From an uncultured bacterium (GTDB lineage: Bacteria; Cyanobacteriota; Vampirovibrionia; Gastranaerophilales; Gastranaerophilaceae), in NCBI GenBank assembly GCA_902489575.1, contig CABUAQ010000028.1, positions 1 through 20,631 of the forward strand: 20,631 nucleotides of DNA. The letters are read 5' to 3'. The position numbers were made by a program, and so were the translations under genes. This document shows positions 6,061 through 14,314 of the stretch, piece after piece; the first letter of the stretch is position 1; the number at the start of each line of letters is the position of its first letter. Under the pieces are notes generated by a model. It was not told where the DNA came from. It worked only from the letters and a program-made list of their open reading frames with translations, and did not search any database.

Positions 6061-8403
6061 TTAATTTTCTGCTGCAGTTAAATTATCTTCTTCTGCAGGT
6101 GATGTATCTTCTTTTTTGTATCTGCACTTTATATTAGAACATGAAATAACTGTACCTTTTTTAAGTACCTTTTTTACTAAAAGATTGCCGCATTCAGGAC
6201 AAGTTTCGCCTGTTGGTTCATTCCATAAGACAAAATCACAGTCGGGATATCTGTCACAGCCGTAAAATACTGTACCGCGTTTTGATTTGCGTTCAACTAT
6301 TGTTCCTTCGTTACATTTTGGACATTTTACTCCTGTGGATTTTCTGTAAGGTTTGCGGTGTTTGCAATCTGGGTTTGTACATTCCATGTACTTCCCGTAT
6401 GGCCCTGTTTTGAATATCATATCTGAATTGCATTTTTCGCATTTCTCTTCACAAACTTCTACAGGTTTGTTTGCTGCTCCTTCTTCATTTGCACCTTCCA
6501 TTTCCTGCATAACATTTATGGACATTGCAGTTTTACAATCCGGATACCCTGAGCAGCCTAAAAATTGTGAACCGGTTTTGCTTGTGCGTAAAACCATTGG
6601 TTTGCCGCAGTTCGGGCAGGTAATTTTAGTTTCTATAGTTACTTTTTGAGCTGTTTTCATTACGGTATTAACTTCTTCCATAAACGGAGCATAAAAATCT
6701 TGCAAAACTTTTACCCAGATGGCTTGTTTTTCTGCAATTTTATCAAGCTTTTCTTCCATTCCTGCGGTGAATTTGTAATCCATAATGTCTGAAAATTGAG
6801 TTACAAGCTGCTTTGAAACTGTCTTGCCAAGTAATGTCGGGTGAAGAGCCTTATCTTTTTTCTCAACGTATTTTCTGGTTTGAATAACTGTAATAATTGT
6901 CGCATAAGTTGACGGGCGTCCGATTCCGTATTCTTCCAGTGCTTTAACTAACGATGCTTCGTTGTACCTTGGAGGCGGCTGGGTAAAGTGTTGTTTTGGT
7001 GTGATTTTTTTACATACAACTTTATCTCCTTTTTCAAGATCAGGGATTTTTGCATCGGATGTTTTTTCTTCGTCTTCTTCTGCGTCATTGTATAAAGTTA
7101 AGAAACCGTCAAATGTTATTTTACTTGTTCCTGCTCTCAGGGTATAGTCGCCGGAAGTGATTTCAATTGATTTATTTGCAATTTCAGCAGGCGCCATTTG
7201 AGATGACATAAATTTTTCCCATATAAGTTTGTATAATTTATACTGATCGTTATCAAGGTATTGCTTAATACTTTCAGGTGTTCTTTCAGGGTATGACGGA
7301 CGGATTGCTTCGTGAGCATCTTGTACGTTCTGCTTCCCTTTCACGTAAATATTAGGTTTTTCAGGATAATACTTCTCGCCGTAATTTTTCAAAATAAAAT
7401 CGTGTGCCATATCCTGTGCATCATCTGAAATTCTTACGGAATCTGTTCTCATGTACGTAATCAAACCGACAGGGGTTCCGTCTATTTCGATGCCTTCGTA
7501 CAGTTTTTGGGCAACCTGCATTGTTTTGGAAACTCCAAAACCTAGTTTGGAAGAAGCGGCACGCTGCATTGTTGAAGTAATAAACGGAGCTGTTGGTTTA
7601 CGTTTGGTCGATTTTTGGGTAACTTTTGACACTTCATATTGAGTTTGCGGATTTGTCAGATACTCTACAATTTTATCTGCTTCTTCTTTATTTTTAACAG
7701 TTTTTTCTATTGCCTTGCTTTTGATTTTTGCAAGTTCGGCTTCAAAAACCTTGCCGTCTTTATCTAAATTTGCGTGGATTGACCAGTATTCTTGCGGAAT
7801 GAATGCTTCGATTTCCTCTTCTCTTTCACAAATCATTCTGAGCGCAACCGATTGAACTCTGCCTGCGGAAAGATTTCTATTCCCGATTTGTTTCCACAAG
7901 ACCGGACTTAATTTAAACCCTACAAGTTTATCTAATATTTGCCTTGTTTGTTGTGCTTGAACCATATCCATATCAATTGTGCGAGGATTTTCTACAGAAT
8001 GTTTAACTGCTTTAGGGGTAATTTCGTTAAACACAATTCTGTAAATTTTATCATCAGGAACTTTTAGTACTTGTCTGACATGCCATGCTATCGCCTCTCC
8101 TTCACGGTCGGGGTCGGAAGCAAGATATATTTTATCAACTTTTTTAGCAAGTTCGTTTAATTTTTTTACAACCTGTTGTTTCCCGGGGATTATTTCAAAC
8201 TTTGGTTCAAAATTGTTATTAACATCAAATCCAAGGTTCTGGGTCGCAGAATCCTTTGTCGGCAAGTTTCTTATGTGTCCGTAGCTCGCTTCGATTTGGA
8301 ACTCGTTCCCAAGAATTTTTTTTATAGTTTTTGATTTTGCCGGTGATTCGACTATTACTAACGATTTCTCTTTACTTTTGCTCTTACTCTTAGTTTCTGC
8401 CAT
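6061..8403 (-). CDS. topA: DNA topoisomerase I (type IA)
   Basis: Relaxes negative supercoils by transient cleavage of one strand. The Toprim domain begins SLVIVESPAKS (E19) and has the acidic triad SDPDREGE (D97, D99, E101). The catalytic tyrosine is Y317 in ITYMRTDS, close to E. coli Y319. NRNLSAGRVQSVALR (175-189) is the conserved DNA-binding helix. Four C-terminal C4 zinc ribbons follow: about residues 596-623, 655-680, 694-722 and 735-760. Total length is 780 residues, normal for a bacterial TopA with zinc ribbons. A short acidic insert lies near 440-455. The ATG is seven bases after the dprA stop, so the two are probably co-translated from one message; the AAGGG site is in the end of dprA (8416-8420). 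Confidence 0.98.
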   Translation of the reverse strand: MAETKSKSKSKEKSLVIVESPAKSKTIKKILGNEFQIEASYGHIRNLPTKDSATQNLGFDVNNNFEPKFEIIPGKQQVVKKLNELAKKVDKIYLASDPDREGEAIAWHVRQVLKVPDDKIYRIVFNEITPKAVKHSVENPRTIDMDMVQAQQTRQILDKLVGFKLSPVLWKQIGNRNLSAGRVQSVALRMICEREEEIEAFIPQEYWSIHANLDKDGKVFEAELAKIKSKAIEKTVKNKEEADKIVEYLTNPQTQYEVSKVTQKSTKRKPTAPFITSTMQRAASSKLGFGVSKTMQVAQKLYEGIEIDGTPVGLITYMRTDSVRISDDAQDMAHDFILKNYGEKYYPEKPNIYVKGKQNVQDAHEAIRPSYPERTPESIKQYLDNDQYKLYKLIWEKFMSSQMAPAEIANKSIEITSGDYTLRAGTSKITFDGFLTLYNDAEEDEEKTSDAKIPDLEKGDKVVCKKITPKQHFTQPPPRYNEASLVKALEEYGIGRPSTYATIITVIQTRKYVEKKDKALHPTLLGKTVSKQLVTQFSDIMDYKFTAGMEEKLDKIAEKQAIWVKVLQDFYAPFMEEVNTVMKTAQKVTIETKITCPNCGKPMVLRTSKTGSQFLGCSGYPDCKTAMSINVMQEMEGANEEGAANKPVEVCEEKCEKCNSDMIFKTGPYGKYMECTNPDCKHRKPYRKSTGVKCPKCNEGTIVERKSKRGTVFYGCDRYPDCDFVLWNEPTGETCPECGNLLVKKVLKKGTVISCSNIKCRYKKEDTSPAEEDNLTAAEN

Positions 8404-8410
8404 TTATTTT

Positions 8411-9499
8411 TTATACCCTTTTATATCTATCCCCGCTGCATTGTTTTATTATGCCCTTAAGCTCTAATGTTGTCAAGTTCATTAGCATATCTTCAATTGA
8501 CAGCTTTGTTAAATTCATTAATTCATCAACACCTTTTTCTTCTATTTCGAGGCTGTTATATATTTTTTCTTCTTCCGCGGTAAGCATTGGCAGAGTCAAT
8601 TGTTCGCCTGATGTATCTTGTTTTATTTCCCAGTTCAGTGCATTCAAAATGTCATTGCTTTCAGTTACAAGAGTTGCTCCATTTTTTAATAATTTATAAA
8701 TGCCCTGTGTATTCGGATTTGATATTAGTCCTGGGATACACATCAATTCTCTGCCTTGCTCCAGTGTAAGATTTGCTGTAATAAGTGCTCCGCTTTTTAA
8801 GGAAGCTTCACACACAACCGTGCCGTAAGACAATCCTGATACAATGCGGTTTCGTTGCGGAAATCTGAATTTTACAGGTTCAAATGTCGGGTAGTATTCT
8901 GTTAATACTGCTCCATACCCGTTTTCAATATTTTGATAAAGGGTTTTGTTGCTTGCAGGATATGTATAGTCAAAACCGCTTGCAATAACACCGATTGTTT
9001 TTATATTGTTTTCAATAGCTGAGGTATGGGCAACTGTATCAATTCCTGAGGCTAAGCCTGAAACAATACAAATATCAGTGTTTCCTAATCCCGATATTAT
9101 TTTCCTTAAGTCTTCCCTGCCGTTTTGGCTTGCACGTCTAGAGCCTACTACCGCCAGTGTTTTATCAAGATTGCATTCAAACAATTTCCCTTTATAGTAT
9201 AAAACAGCAGGCGGATTTTCTATATTTTTAAGCATTTTGGGATAATTTTCATCATCTAGTGTTAAAAAATTAATCCCTCTTGTTTCGACTTCGGTAAATG
9301 TTCTGTCAATATCAATTTTATCTCTGTATTTGATAAAATTTTCACTTTTTTTTATACTTAATCCTTCGATTTCTTTTAAGTCGTTTATAGAAGCATTGAA
9401 TGCTTTCTCAATATCTCCAAAATGATTATATAATTTCTGAACAAATCTGCTGTCTATCTGTTCAATAGAAGAAAATGCAATCCAATATTTTCTTTTCAT
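8411..9499 (-). CDS. dprA: DNA-processing protein DprA
   Basis: Protects incoming single-stranded DNA and loads RecA onto it during natural transformation. Residues 10-60 form a helix-hairpin-helix-like N-terminus. The Rossmann (SLOG) core has VGSR (118-121), SGLASGID (147-154), IASGFDYTYP (172-181), FPQRNRIVSGLS (213-224) and KSGALITA (235-242). The last 60 residues look like the winged-helix (DML1-like) domain. At 362 residues it is full length. The AGGAG site (9512-9516) overlaps the stop codon of the TPR gene, indicating translational coupling, although the 12-base spacing is long. The dprA-topA order is common in bacteria. Possession of dprA alone does not prove competence; no other com gene is in view. 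Confidence 0.97.
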   Translation of the reverse strand: MKRKYWIAFSSIEQIDSRFVQKLYNHFGDIEKAFNASINDLKEIEGLSIKKSENFIKYRDKIDIDRTFTEVETRGINFLTLDDENYPKMLKNIENPPAVLYYKGKLFECNLDKTLAVVGSRRASQNGREDLRKIISGLGNTDICIVSGLASGIDTVAHTSAIENNIKTIGVIASGFDYTYPASNKTLYQNIENGYGAVLTEYYPTFEPVKFRFPQRNRIVSGLSYGTVVCEASLKSGALITANLTLEQGRELMCIPGLISNPNTQGIYKLLKNGATLVTESNDILNALNWEIKQDTSGEQLTLPMLTAEEEKIYNSLEIEEKGVDELMNLTKLSIEDMLMNLTTLELKGIIKQCSGDRYKRV

Positions 9500-9514
9500 T
9501 ATAAATTGCTGCTC

Positions 9515-10288
9515 CTAAATTTTGATTTTCTTTTTTATATTTTCGATAAGTTTATTTACGTTATCTTTTTCTTCCTGCGGAATATCAAGATTTAAATAAT
9601 CTTCTAAATATTCAATAGCATCAGCGTAATCCCCTCTTGCCATAAAGAGTATTGCAACTTTTTTATAAGCCATGGGGAATTTGTTATTTGTTGCAATTGC
9701 TTTTAGGAAATTCGATATAGCTTTATCAATTTCATCATTTGCCTGATATGCTTCTGCAAGGTAGTAATAAATCCATTCATTATCATCTTTGTATTCTAAT
9801 ACGTTTTCAAAATTTTCTATTGCAGAATCATAATTGCCGAATTCAAAATAAACTTTTGCTAAATCGTAATATGCATCATAATTATCCGGTTGTTTTTCAA
9901 GAACATAGATCAGCTCGTCTATGGCTAAATCAAGTTTTGCATCTTCCATATAAAATCTTGCAAGATAGTGTCTGAAAACTAAATCCTCAGGCATCATATC
10001 AACAGCGTATGACAGAATATTGATTCCTTCTCCAAGTCTTGCTTGTTTATAATATAAATCAGCAAGGTTGATATAACATTGCGGAATTTGGGGATTAAGT
10101 TCAATACATTTAAGATAATTTTTTTCGGCTTTTTCTTCATCTCCTGTATTGGTATAGCATAATCCTAAATTGTTGTAAATTTCGGCATTGTCAGGTTCAA
10201 CTTCTATGATTGAAGTGAATGAATCAATTGCTCCGTTCCAGTCTTGTTTTTTAAAACACTCTATTGCTTTATCAATTTTTTCTTTCAT
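9515..10288 (-). CDS. Tetratricopeptide-repeat protein (about seven TPRs)
   Basis: A soluble protein of 257 residues built almost entirely of TPR units that recur every 34 residues, beginning near 2, 36, 70, 104, 138, 172 and 206. Good examples are AEIYNNLGLCYTNTGDEEKA (35-54) and DAYYDLAKVYFEFGNYDSA (138-156). TPR arrays form helical scaffolds for protein binding. There is no signal peptide or membrane segment, so it is probably cytoplasmic. It begins two bases after the lptA stop and ends 15 bases before dprA, so it is embedded in the lptC-aroE run. In many genomes lptB follows lptA; this gene occupies that slot but is unrelated to an ATPase. Its specific partner cannot be inferred. Confidence 0.9.
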   Translation of the reverse strand: MKEKIDKAIECFKKQDWNGAIDSFTSIIEVEPDNAEIYNNLGLCYTNTGDEEKAEKNYLKCIELNPQIPQCYINLADLYYKQARLGEGINILSYAVDMMPEDLVFRHYLARFYMEDAKLDLAIDELIYVLEKQPDNYDAYYDLAKVYFEFGNYDSAIENFENVLEYKDDNEWIYYYLAEAYQANDEIDKAISNFLKAIATNNKFPMAYKKVAILFMARGDYADAIEYLEDYLNLDIPQEEKDNVNKLIENIKKKIKI

Positions 10289-10290
10289 TA

Positions 10291-11265
10291 TTATAATCCC
10301 AGTGTTACATTATCATCAGAACCCGAGCCGATATTTTTAATAACGGTCCTTGTGTTGCCGTCAGCATTAAAGCTCTTTGGTTTCATTGTCATTTTTATTT
10401 TATCGGCGTAAATTGTTCTTACTCCCTGAGTTATGCTTGATCTGCCCGTAAAGTATGCTTCGTTAGGTTTTGTAGAACCGGGAGACGGGTACAACGTAAC
10501 CTTTGGACCTGCTGCATAGTAATCTTGATACCAAATTCTTACATTTCCGCTTGCATTAAATATTGATTTTTTTTGGTTGTATTCCTGATATGTTGATTTT
10601 AGTACAAGCTTTGAACCATCATCCATAATTGCATTTGATGTTGTATTCCCGTGAGCGGTAAGATTTCCGCTAAGTGTTTCATATATAAATTTGTCTGCAT
10701 AAGATTCGTTATTTTCCTGTTTAACTTTTGCGTTACCAATCAAAACAAGTCGCTTTAAATCACCATTTTTATCAGTTGTGATTTCTGCACGATTAGAAAA
10801 TGTTTCAATTTCTTTGTACTTCATTGTAACTGCACCAGTTGCGGTCATAACGCCGGTTTTTGTATCATATTCCTGAACATCCGCGTTAATTACCACAACC
10901 GGAGTCTTTCCTTCAAAAACAACTGATTGGGTATCCCCTTCTGCACGTATGATTTTTGTGATAAGTGATACTTTTAAGATATTTGCCTTAACTTCTCTCT
11001 TTTTATTCTTTTTTACTTCAAAAGCGTAAGGTTTGTCATAAAAAGTGGCGGTATCAAGTTTTTGATCTCCTGTCATATTTACATCTGCGGAATCCCCGAC
11101 AACTTTTAAATCATCAACGGTTACTTTTACATTTCCGTTAAATTTAATTTTATTATCTGCTTCGTTAAATGTTTGGGTTTTTGATTCAATAACCAAATCA
11201 GATGCTTGAACCATCAAGCCTGATATTAATAAAACTGATATGGCTGCTGTTAATATTTTTTTCAT
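10291..11265 (-). CDS. lptA: LptA/OstA-like periplasmic LPS-transport protein
   Basis: Likely part of the periplasmic bridge carrying lipopolysaccharide to the outer membrane. The ATG at 11265 is preferred (324 residues): it follows the lptC stop by one base, has an AGGA site at about 11277-11280, and starts directly with a signal peptide (MKKILTAAISVLLISG, cleavage after VQA at 21). The open frame extends to 11343 but that part overlaps lptC and adds no signal features. The mature protein is rich in alternating beta-strand patterns of the OstA type, such as NKIKFNGNVKVTVDD and GVMTATGAVTMKY, spread over about 300 residues. That is nearly twice the size of E. coli LptA, suggesting two or more beta-jellyroll units or an LptD-like N-terminal portion. 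Confidence 0.87.
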   Translation of the reverse strand: MKKILTAAISVLLISGLMVQASDLVIESKTQTFNEADNKIKFNGNVKVTVDDLKVVGDSADVNMTGDQKLDTATFYDKPYAFEVKKNKKREVKANILKVSLITKIIRAEGDTQSVVFEGKTPVVVINADVQEYDTKTGVMTATGAVTMKYKEIETFSNRAEITTDKNGDLKRLVLIGNAKVKQENNESYADKFIYETLSGNLTAHGNTTSNAIMDDGSKLVLKSTYQEYNQKKSIFNASGNVRIWYQDYYAAGPKVTLYPSPGSTKPNEAYFTGRSSITQGVRTIYADKIKMTMKPKSFNADGNTRTVIKNIGSGSDDNVTLGL

Positions 11266-11266
11266 A

Positions 11267-11848
11267 CTACTTTTTGTCCTCATAAACTTTTGAAACAGTG
11301 TTTCCGCTAATTGTAAAACTGTCGTAATCCGGGCTGATAACAATTTTATCCGCGGTTGATAAAAGTTCTTTACCTTTTTTGATTTTTATATTGCCTTCTG
11401 CAACAATCGGGGAATGGGAATCGTACCAGTGCAGTTTGTCTGCATTAAGTGTAATTCCGTCTTTCAGTGCGATAAAGGTATCTTTATACAATACAATATC
11501 GCCTTTTTTTGAATTATATGTACCTTTGGATGATTCAAAGCTCATAGAAACTTCGTTATCTTTATAAAAATTACCTATAACTTTATCTAATTGGGCGTAA
11601 CCTTTTGAACTGTCCCATTTGCCGGTTTCACCATAGATTTCCCAGTATTTTTGATCATCTTTTGTTTCTGTCAAAATGATACCCTGAACAATGGCTTCCT
11701 GTTCATCCCCCTGGCTTGCAAGTTGTTTTCTGTTGAAATCATGTGTTATAATTCCCGCGGTAATAAATGCCCAGGCAAGGATTCCTCCTAATGTGAGGAG
11801 TACCAGTACATATAGACGTTTCTTTTTCGGTAAATCTTTCCAGTTCAT
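11267..11848 (-). CDS. lptC: LptC-like LPS export protein
   Basis: A bitopic inner-membrane protein expected to pass LPS from the LptBFG transporter to LptA. One N-terminal membrane helix (about residues 12-33, VLVLLTLGGILAWAF) follows a Lys/Arg-rich start. A periplasmic beta-rich domain follows, with the LptC/OstA-type pattern YWEIYGETGKWDSSKGYAQL (68-87), FESSKGTYNSKKGDIVLY and ADKLHWYD. Length (193) matches E. coli LptC (191). Sequence identity in this family is low, so the call relies on topology, pattern and adjacency to lptA. The start codon sits only two bases after a weak AGGA and almost at the predicted transcript start, so the mRNA is probably leaderless. It is the first gene of the run ending at aroE. 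Confidence 0.87.
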   Translation of the reverse strand: MNWKDLPKKKRLYVLVLLTLGGILAWAFITAGIITHDFNRKQLASQGDEQEAIVQGIILTETKDDQKYWEIYGETGKWDSSKGYAQLDKVIGNFYKDNEVSMSFESSKGTYNSKKGDIVLYKDTFIALKDGITLNADKLHWYDSHSPIVAEGNIKIKKGKELLSTADKIVISPDYDSFTISGNTVSKVYEDKK

Positions 11849-11855
11849 ATCCTGA

Positions 11856-11864
11856 ATTTTAGCA
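11856..11864 (-). promoter_or_regulatory. Extended -10 promoter of the lptC-aroE run
   Basis: The minus strand reads TGCTAAAAT, an extended -10. With normal spacing the transcript would begin at about 11848-11850, on or next to the lptC ATG (11848). There is no recognisable -35 (TTTTAT at the expected position), as is common for extended -10 promoters. Confidence 0.55.
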
Positions 11865-11941
11865 CAAAATATTTTAAAATAAAAATTTATCGCTTAATAA
11901 TTAAATATCTTAATATACATGCAACAATATTTTTTTTGTAA

Positions 11942-11947
11942 TATAAT
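11942..11947 (+). promoter_or_regulatory. -10 box of dapA
   Basis: A perfect TATAAT lies 34 bases before the dapA ATG, just after a T-rich stretch (11930-11937). The expected -35 position (11919-11924) reads ATGCAA and is poor. The implied leader is about 27 bases and carries AGAGGA (11968-11973), so no room remains for a riboswitch such as a lysine switch. Confidence 0.5.
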
Positions 11948-11980
11948 ATCTGTGTTAATTAGGGAACAGAGGATATTTAT

Positions 11981-12889
11981 ATGGCTTTAAGATTTGATTG
12001 CGGAGAGGTTATTACTGCAATGGTTACACCTATGACCAGGTCAGGTGCTATTGATTATGATAAAGTAGAGTTGCTTACTAAATATTTAATAGATTCGGGG
12101 AGTGATGCACTGTTAGTTGCGGGTACCACCGGAGAATCTCCTACTTTGACTCACGAAGAAGAACTTGAGCTTGTTAGTACTGTAAAAAGAGCTGCAGCCA
12201 ACAGGGCCAAAATTATTTTAGGTGCCGGTTCAAATTCTACAGCTTCAGCAATCGAATATTCAAAACTCGCTCAGAAAGAAGAAGTAGATGCTATTTTGTC
12301 TGTTGTTCCATATTATAACAAGCCAAATCAAAGAGGAATGATTGAGCATTTTTCAGCTGTTGCAGAATCAACTAATCTTCCGATAATTCTATACAATATT
12401 CCATCCAGAACGGGGGTAAATATGTTACCGGAAACGGTTGCTCATCTTGCTGAAAAATATCATAATATCGTGGGTTTAAAACAAAGTTTTGGAGATATGG
12501 ATCAACTTACCGAATATAAGATGTTATGTCCTGCTGATTTTGTTGTTTATTCCGGAGATGACAGTTTGACTTTGCCGATGCTTGCACTTGGTGCTCATGG
12601 AGTTATTTCTGTTGCTTCACATCTTTTTGGCTCTGAAATTAAGTCTATGATTAGAAATTTTAAATCAGGGGAACTTATTGCGGCAAGAAATATGCATAAA
12701 ACTTTGTATCCGGTATTTAGAAAATTGTTTATGGCGCCGAATCCGGTTCCGGTAAAGGCTGCACTGGCATATAAAGGACTTATTGAAGATTATGTAAGAA
12801 AACCTTTAGCAAAATTAACTGATGAAGAGAAAATTTCATTACTTAAAATAATTGATACCGTTAAATCAGAATTAAGCGACGAAGGCTAG
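11981..12889 (+). CDS. dapA: 4-hydroxy-tetrahydrodipicolinate synthase
   Basis: Condenses pyruvate with aspartate semialdehyde, the first committed step to diaminopimelate and lysine. At 302 residues it is full length with all family landmarks: GTTGESPTL (48-56, with the catalytic Thr), YYNKPNQRG (111-119), Y138 and R143 in YNIPSRTG, and the Schiff-base lysine K167 in GLKQS. The downstream GAHGVISVASH segment is also typical. AGAGGA at 11968-11973 sets the start. It is divergent from lptC, sharing the 132-base AT-rich region, and 71 bases ahead of secD. Together with dapF at the left edge it gives two of the lysine-pathway genes in this window, in separate transcription units. Confidence 0.98.
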   Translation: MALRFDCGEVITAMVTPMTRSGAIDYDKVELLTKYLIDSGSDALLVAGTTGESPTLTHEEELELVSTVKRAAANRAKIILGAGSNSTASAIEYSKLAQKEEVDAILSVVPYYNKPNQRGMIEHFSAVAESTNLPIILYNIPSRTGVNMLPETVAHLAEKYHNIVGLKQSFGDMDQLTEYKMLCPADFVVYSGDDSLTLPMLALGAHGVISVASHLFGSEIKSMIRNFKSGELIAARNMHKTLYPVFRKLFMAPNPVPVKAALAYKGLIEDYVRKPLAKLTDEEKISLLKIIDTVKSELSDEG

Positions 12890-12914
12890 TTCTTTTTCGT
12901 CTGGTTTGAAGTAT

Positions 12915-12920
12915 TATAAT
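12915..12920 (+). promoter_or_regulatory. Possible -10 box of secD
   Basis: A perfect TATAAT lies 46 bases before the secD start in the short dapA-secD gap. The upstream -35 position is only a T-rich CTTTTT, so secDF may be read from here, from dapA, or both. Confidence 0.4.
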
Positions 12921-12960
12921 CAGAAAACAGTTTATAGTTATATATAAAGAGGGTAAAAAA

Positions 12961-14292
12961 TTGAAAAACAAACTTATTATGTTTTGGGTTATTGTAGCAA
13001 TTGCAATTGCTTGTGTTTTTACAATCTACAAAAAACCTACAAAACTGGGATTAGATTTGGTAGGTGGTTCAAGAATTATGCTTGAAGCACGTACTACTGA
13101 TTCTGTCAGGAAAATTACTCCTGAAGTTATGAGTCGTTTGCAGTATGCAATCGAAAGCCGTGTAAATAAACTCGGTGTTTCAGAAACAAGTGTTGCCCAG
13201 GTGGGTGATAAAAGATTAATTGTCGAAATTCCAAATGTAACTGATTTAAAAGAAGCAGAAGCTTTTTTGGGCAAAACTGCTCAATTGGAATTCAAGCAGC
13301 CGGTATTTGATAATAACAAACAACCAAAAAGAGATGAACAAGGTATGTTTATGTGGGAACCAACTGGCTTGACCGGTGAAGACTTAAAATCAGCTTCAAT
13401 TGGTTCTGATCAAACCGGACAATGGACTGTATCATTAGAGTTTAACGGCAAGGGAGCTACTAAGTTCGGAGAATTAACCCAGCAGCTTGTCGGACAGCAG
13501 ATGGCAATCTTTTTTGACGGAGAAGAAATTTCTGCTCCTGTTATTAGAGAACCTATTTATGGTGGTAGAGCTGAAATTTCAGGCGGAAGTTCAGGGTTTA
13601 AATATGAAGAAGCTGAAAAAATGGTTAATTTGTTAAACGCAGGTGCTTTACCTGTGCCGTCTGAAATTATTCAAGAGAATACTGTGGGTCCTACTTTGGG
13701 TGCTGATAGTATAGAAAAATCAAAATTCGCAGGGTTGCTGGGCGTTGGTCTTGTAATGTTATTTATGATTTTTTACTACAGGTTACCCGGTTTTATTGCT
13801 GATGTTGCGTTATGTATATATGCGTTAATATTATTTTCGTTATTCAAAATTATTCCTGTAACTTTGACTCTTGCAGGTATTGCAGGTTTTATTCTTTCTG
13901 TTGGTATGGCAGTTGATGCTAATATCTTGATTTTCGAAAGAACAAAAGAAGAACTGAGAGCCGGAAGAAATTTGTTTACAGCTATCAATTCCGGTTTTGA
14001 CAGAGCATTTACAAGTATTTTTGATTCAAATATGACAACAGTTTTAGCCTGTGTTATTTTGTACTTCCTTGGAACAAGCGTTGTAAAGGGTTTTGCACTT
14101 ACTTTGGCGTTAGGGGTAATGGTGTCAATGTTTACTGCGATTACTGTTACTAAAAACTTTATGCACTTGATTTTTGGTACCGGTGAATTGAAATATCCGG
14201 CTCTATTCGGGCTTTCTAAAGGTGAAATTGGACAAAGTTATGAGGCTACGGAAACAAAACGTGAAAAAGCTCGTTTTGGTATTTTAGACTAA
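12961..14292 (+). CDS. secD: Protein translocase subunit SecD
   Basis: With SecF, uses the proton motive force to help pull secreted proteins through SecYEG from the periplasmic side. The start is a TTG, well supported by AGAGGG (12948-12953, spacing 7); it puts a clean membrane helix at residues 5-22. GLDLVGGSRIML (30-41) is the conserved first block, followed by the periplasmic P1 region. VNLLNAGALPVPSEIIQENTVGPTLGADSI is split around 222-250 and leads into five more membrane helices; GMAVDANILIFERTKEELR (315-333) is the RND-type transmembrane motif. At 443 residues it is shorter than E. coli SecD (615) and like the compact form found in many other phyla. It is separated from secF by 22 bases. 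Confidence 0.97.
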   Translation: MKNKLIMFWVIVAIAIACVFTIYKKPTKLGLDLVGGSRIMLEARTTDSVRKITPEVMSRLQYAIESRVNKLGVSETSVAQVGDKRLIVEIPNVTDLKEAEAFLGKTAQLEFKQPVFDNNKQPKRDEQGMFMWEPTGLTGEDLKSASIGSDQTGQWTVSLEFNGKGATKFGELTQQLVGQQMAIFFDGEEISAPVIREPIYGGRAEISGGSSGFKYEEAEKMVNLLNAGALPVPSEIIQENTVGPTLGADSIEKSKFAGLLGVGLVMLFMIFYYRLPGFIADVALCIYALILFSLFKIIPVTLTLAGIAGFILSVGMAVDANILIFERTKEELRAGRNLFTAINSGFDRAFTSIFDSNMTTVLACVILYFLGTSVVKGFALTLALGVMVSMFTAITVTKNFMHLIFGTGELKYPALFGLSKGEIGQSYEATETKREKARFGILD

Positions 14293-14314
14293 GAAAGTAT
14301 GAGGTAAAACTAAA

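Noticed and set aside
6213..6649. Plus-strand open frames of 66 and 98 codons inside topA
   Set aside because: They are antisense to conserved zinc-ribbon coding sequence and lack ribosome-binding sites.
11266..11343. Longer lptA frame starting at 11343
   Set aside because: It overlaps lptC by 77 bases and puts 26 non-signal residues ahead of a clear signal peptide.
12878..12901. GACGAA/TTCGTC hairpin at the dapA stop codon as a terminator
   Set aside because: The stem is only six firm pairs and is followed by CTGGTTTGAAG instead of a T run.
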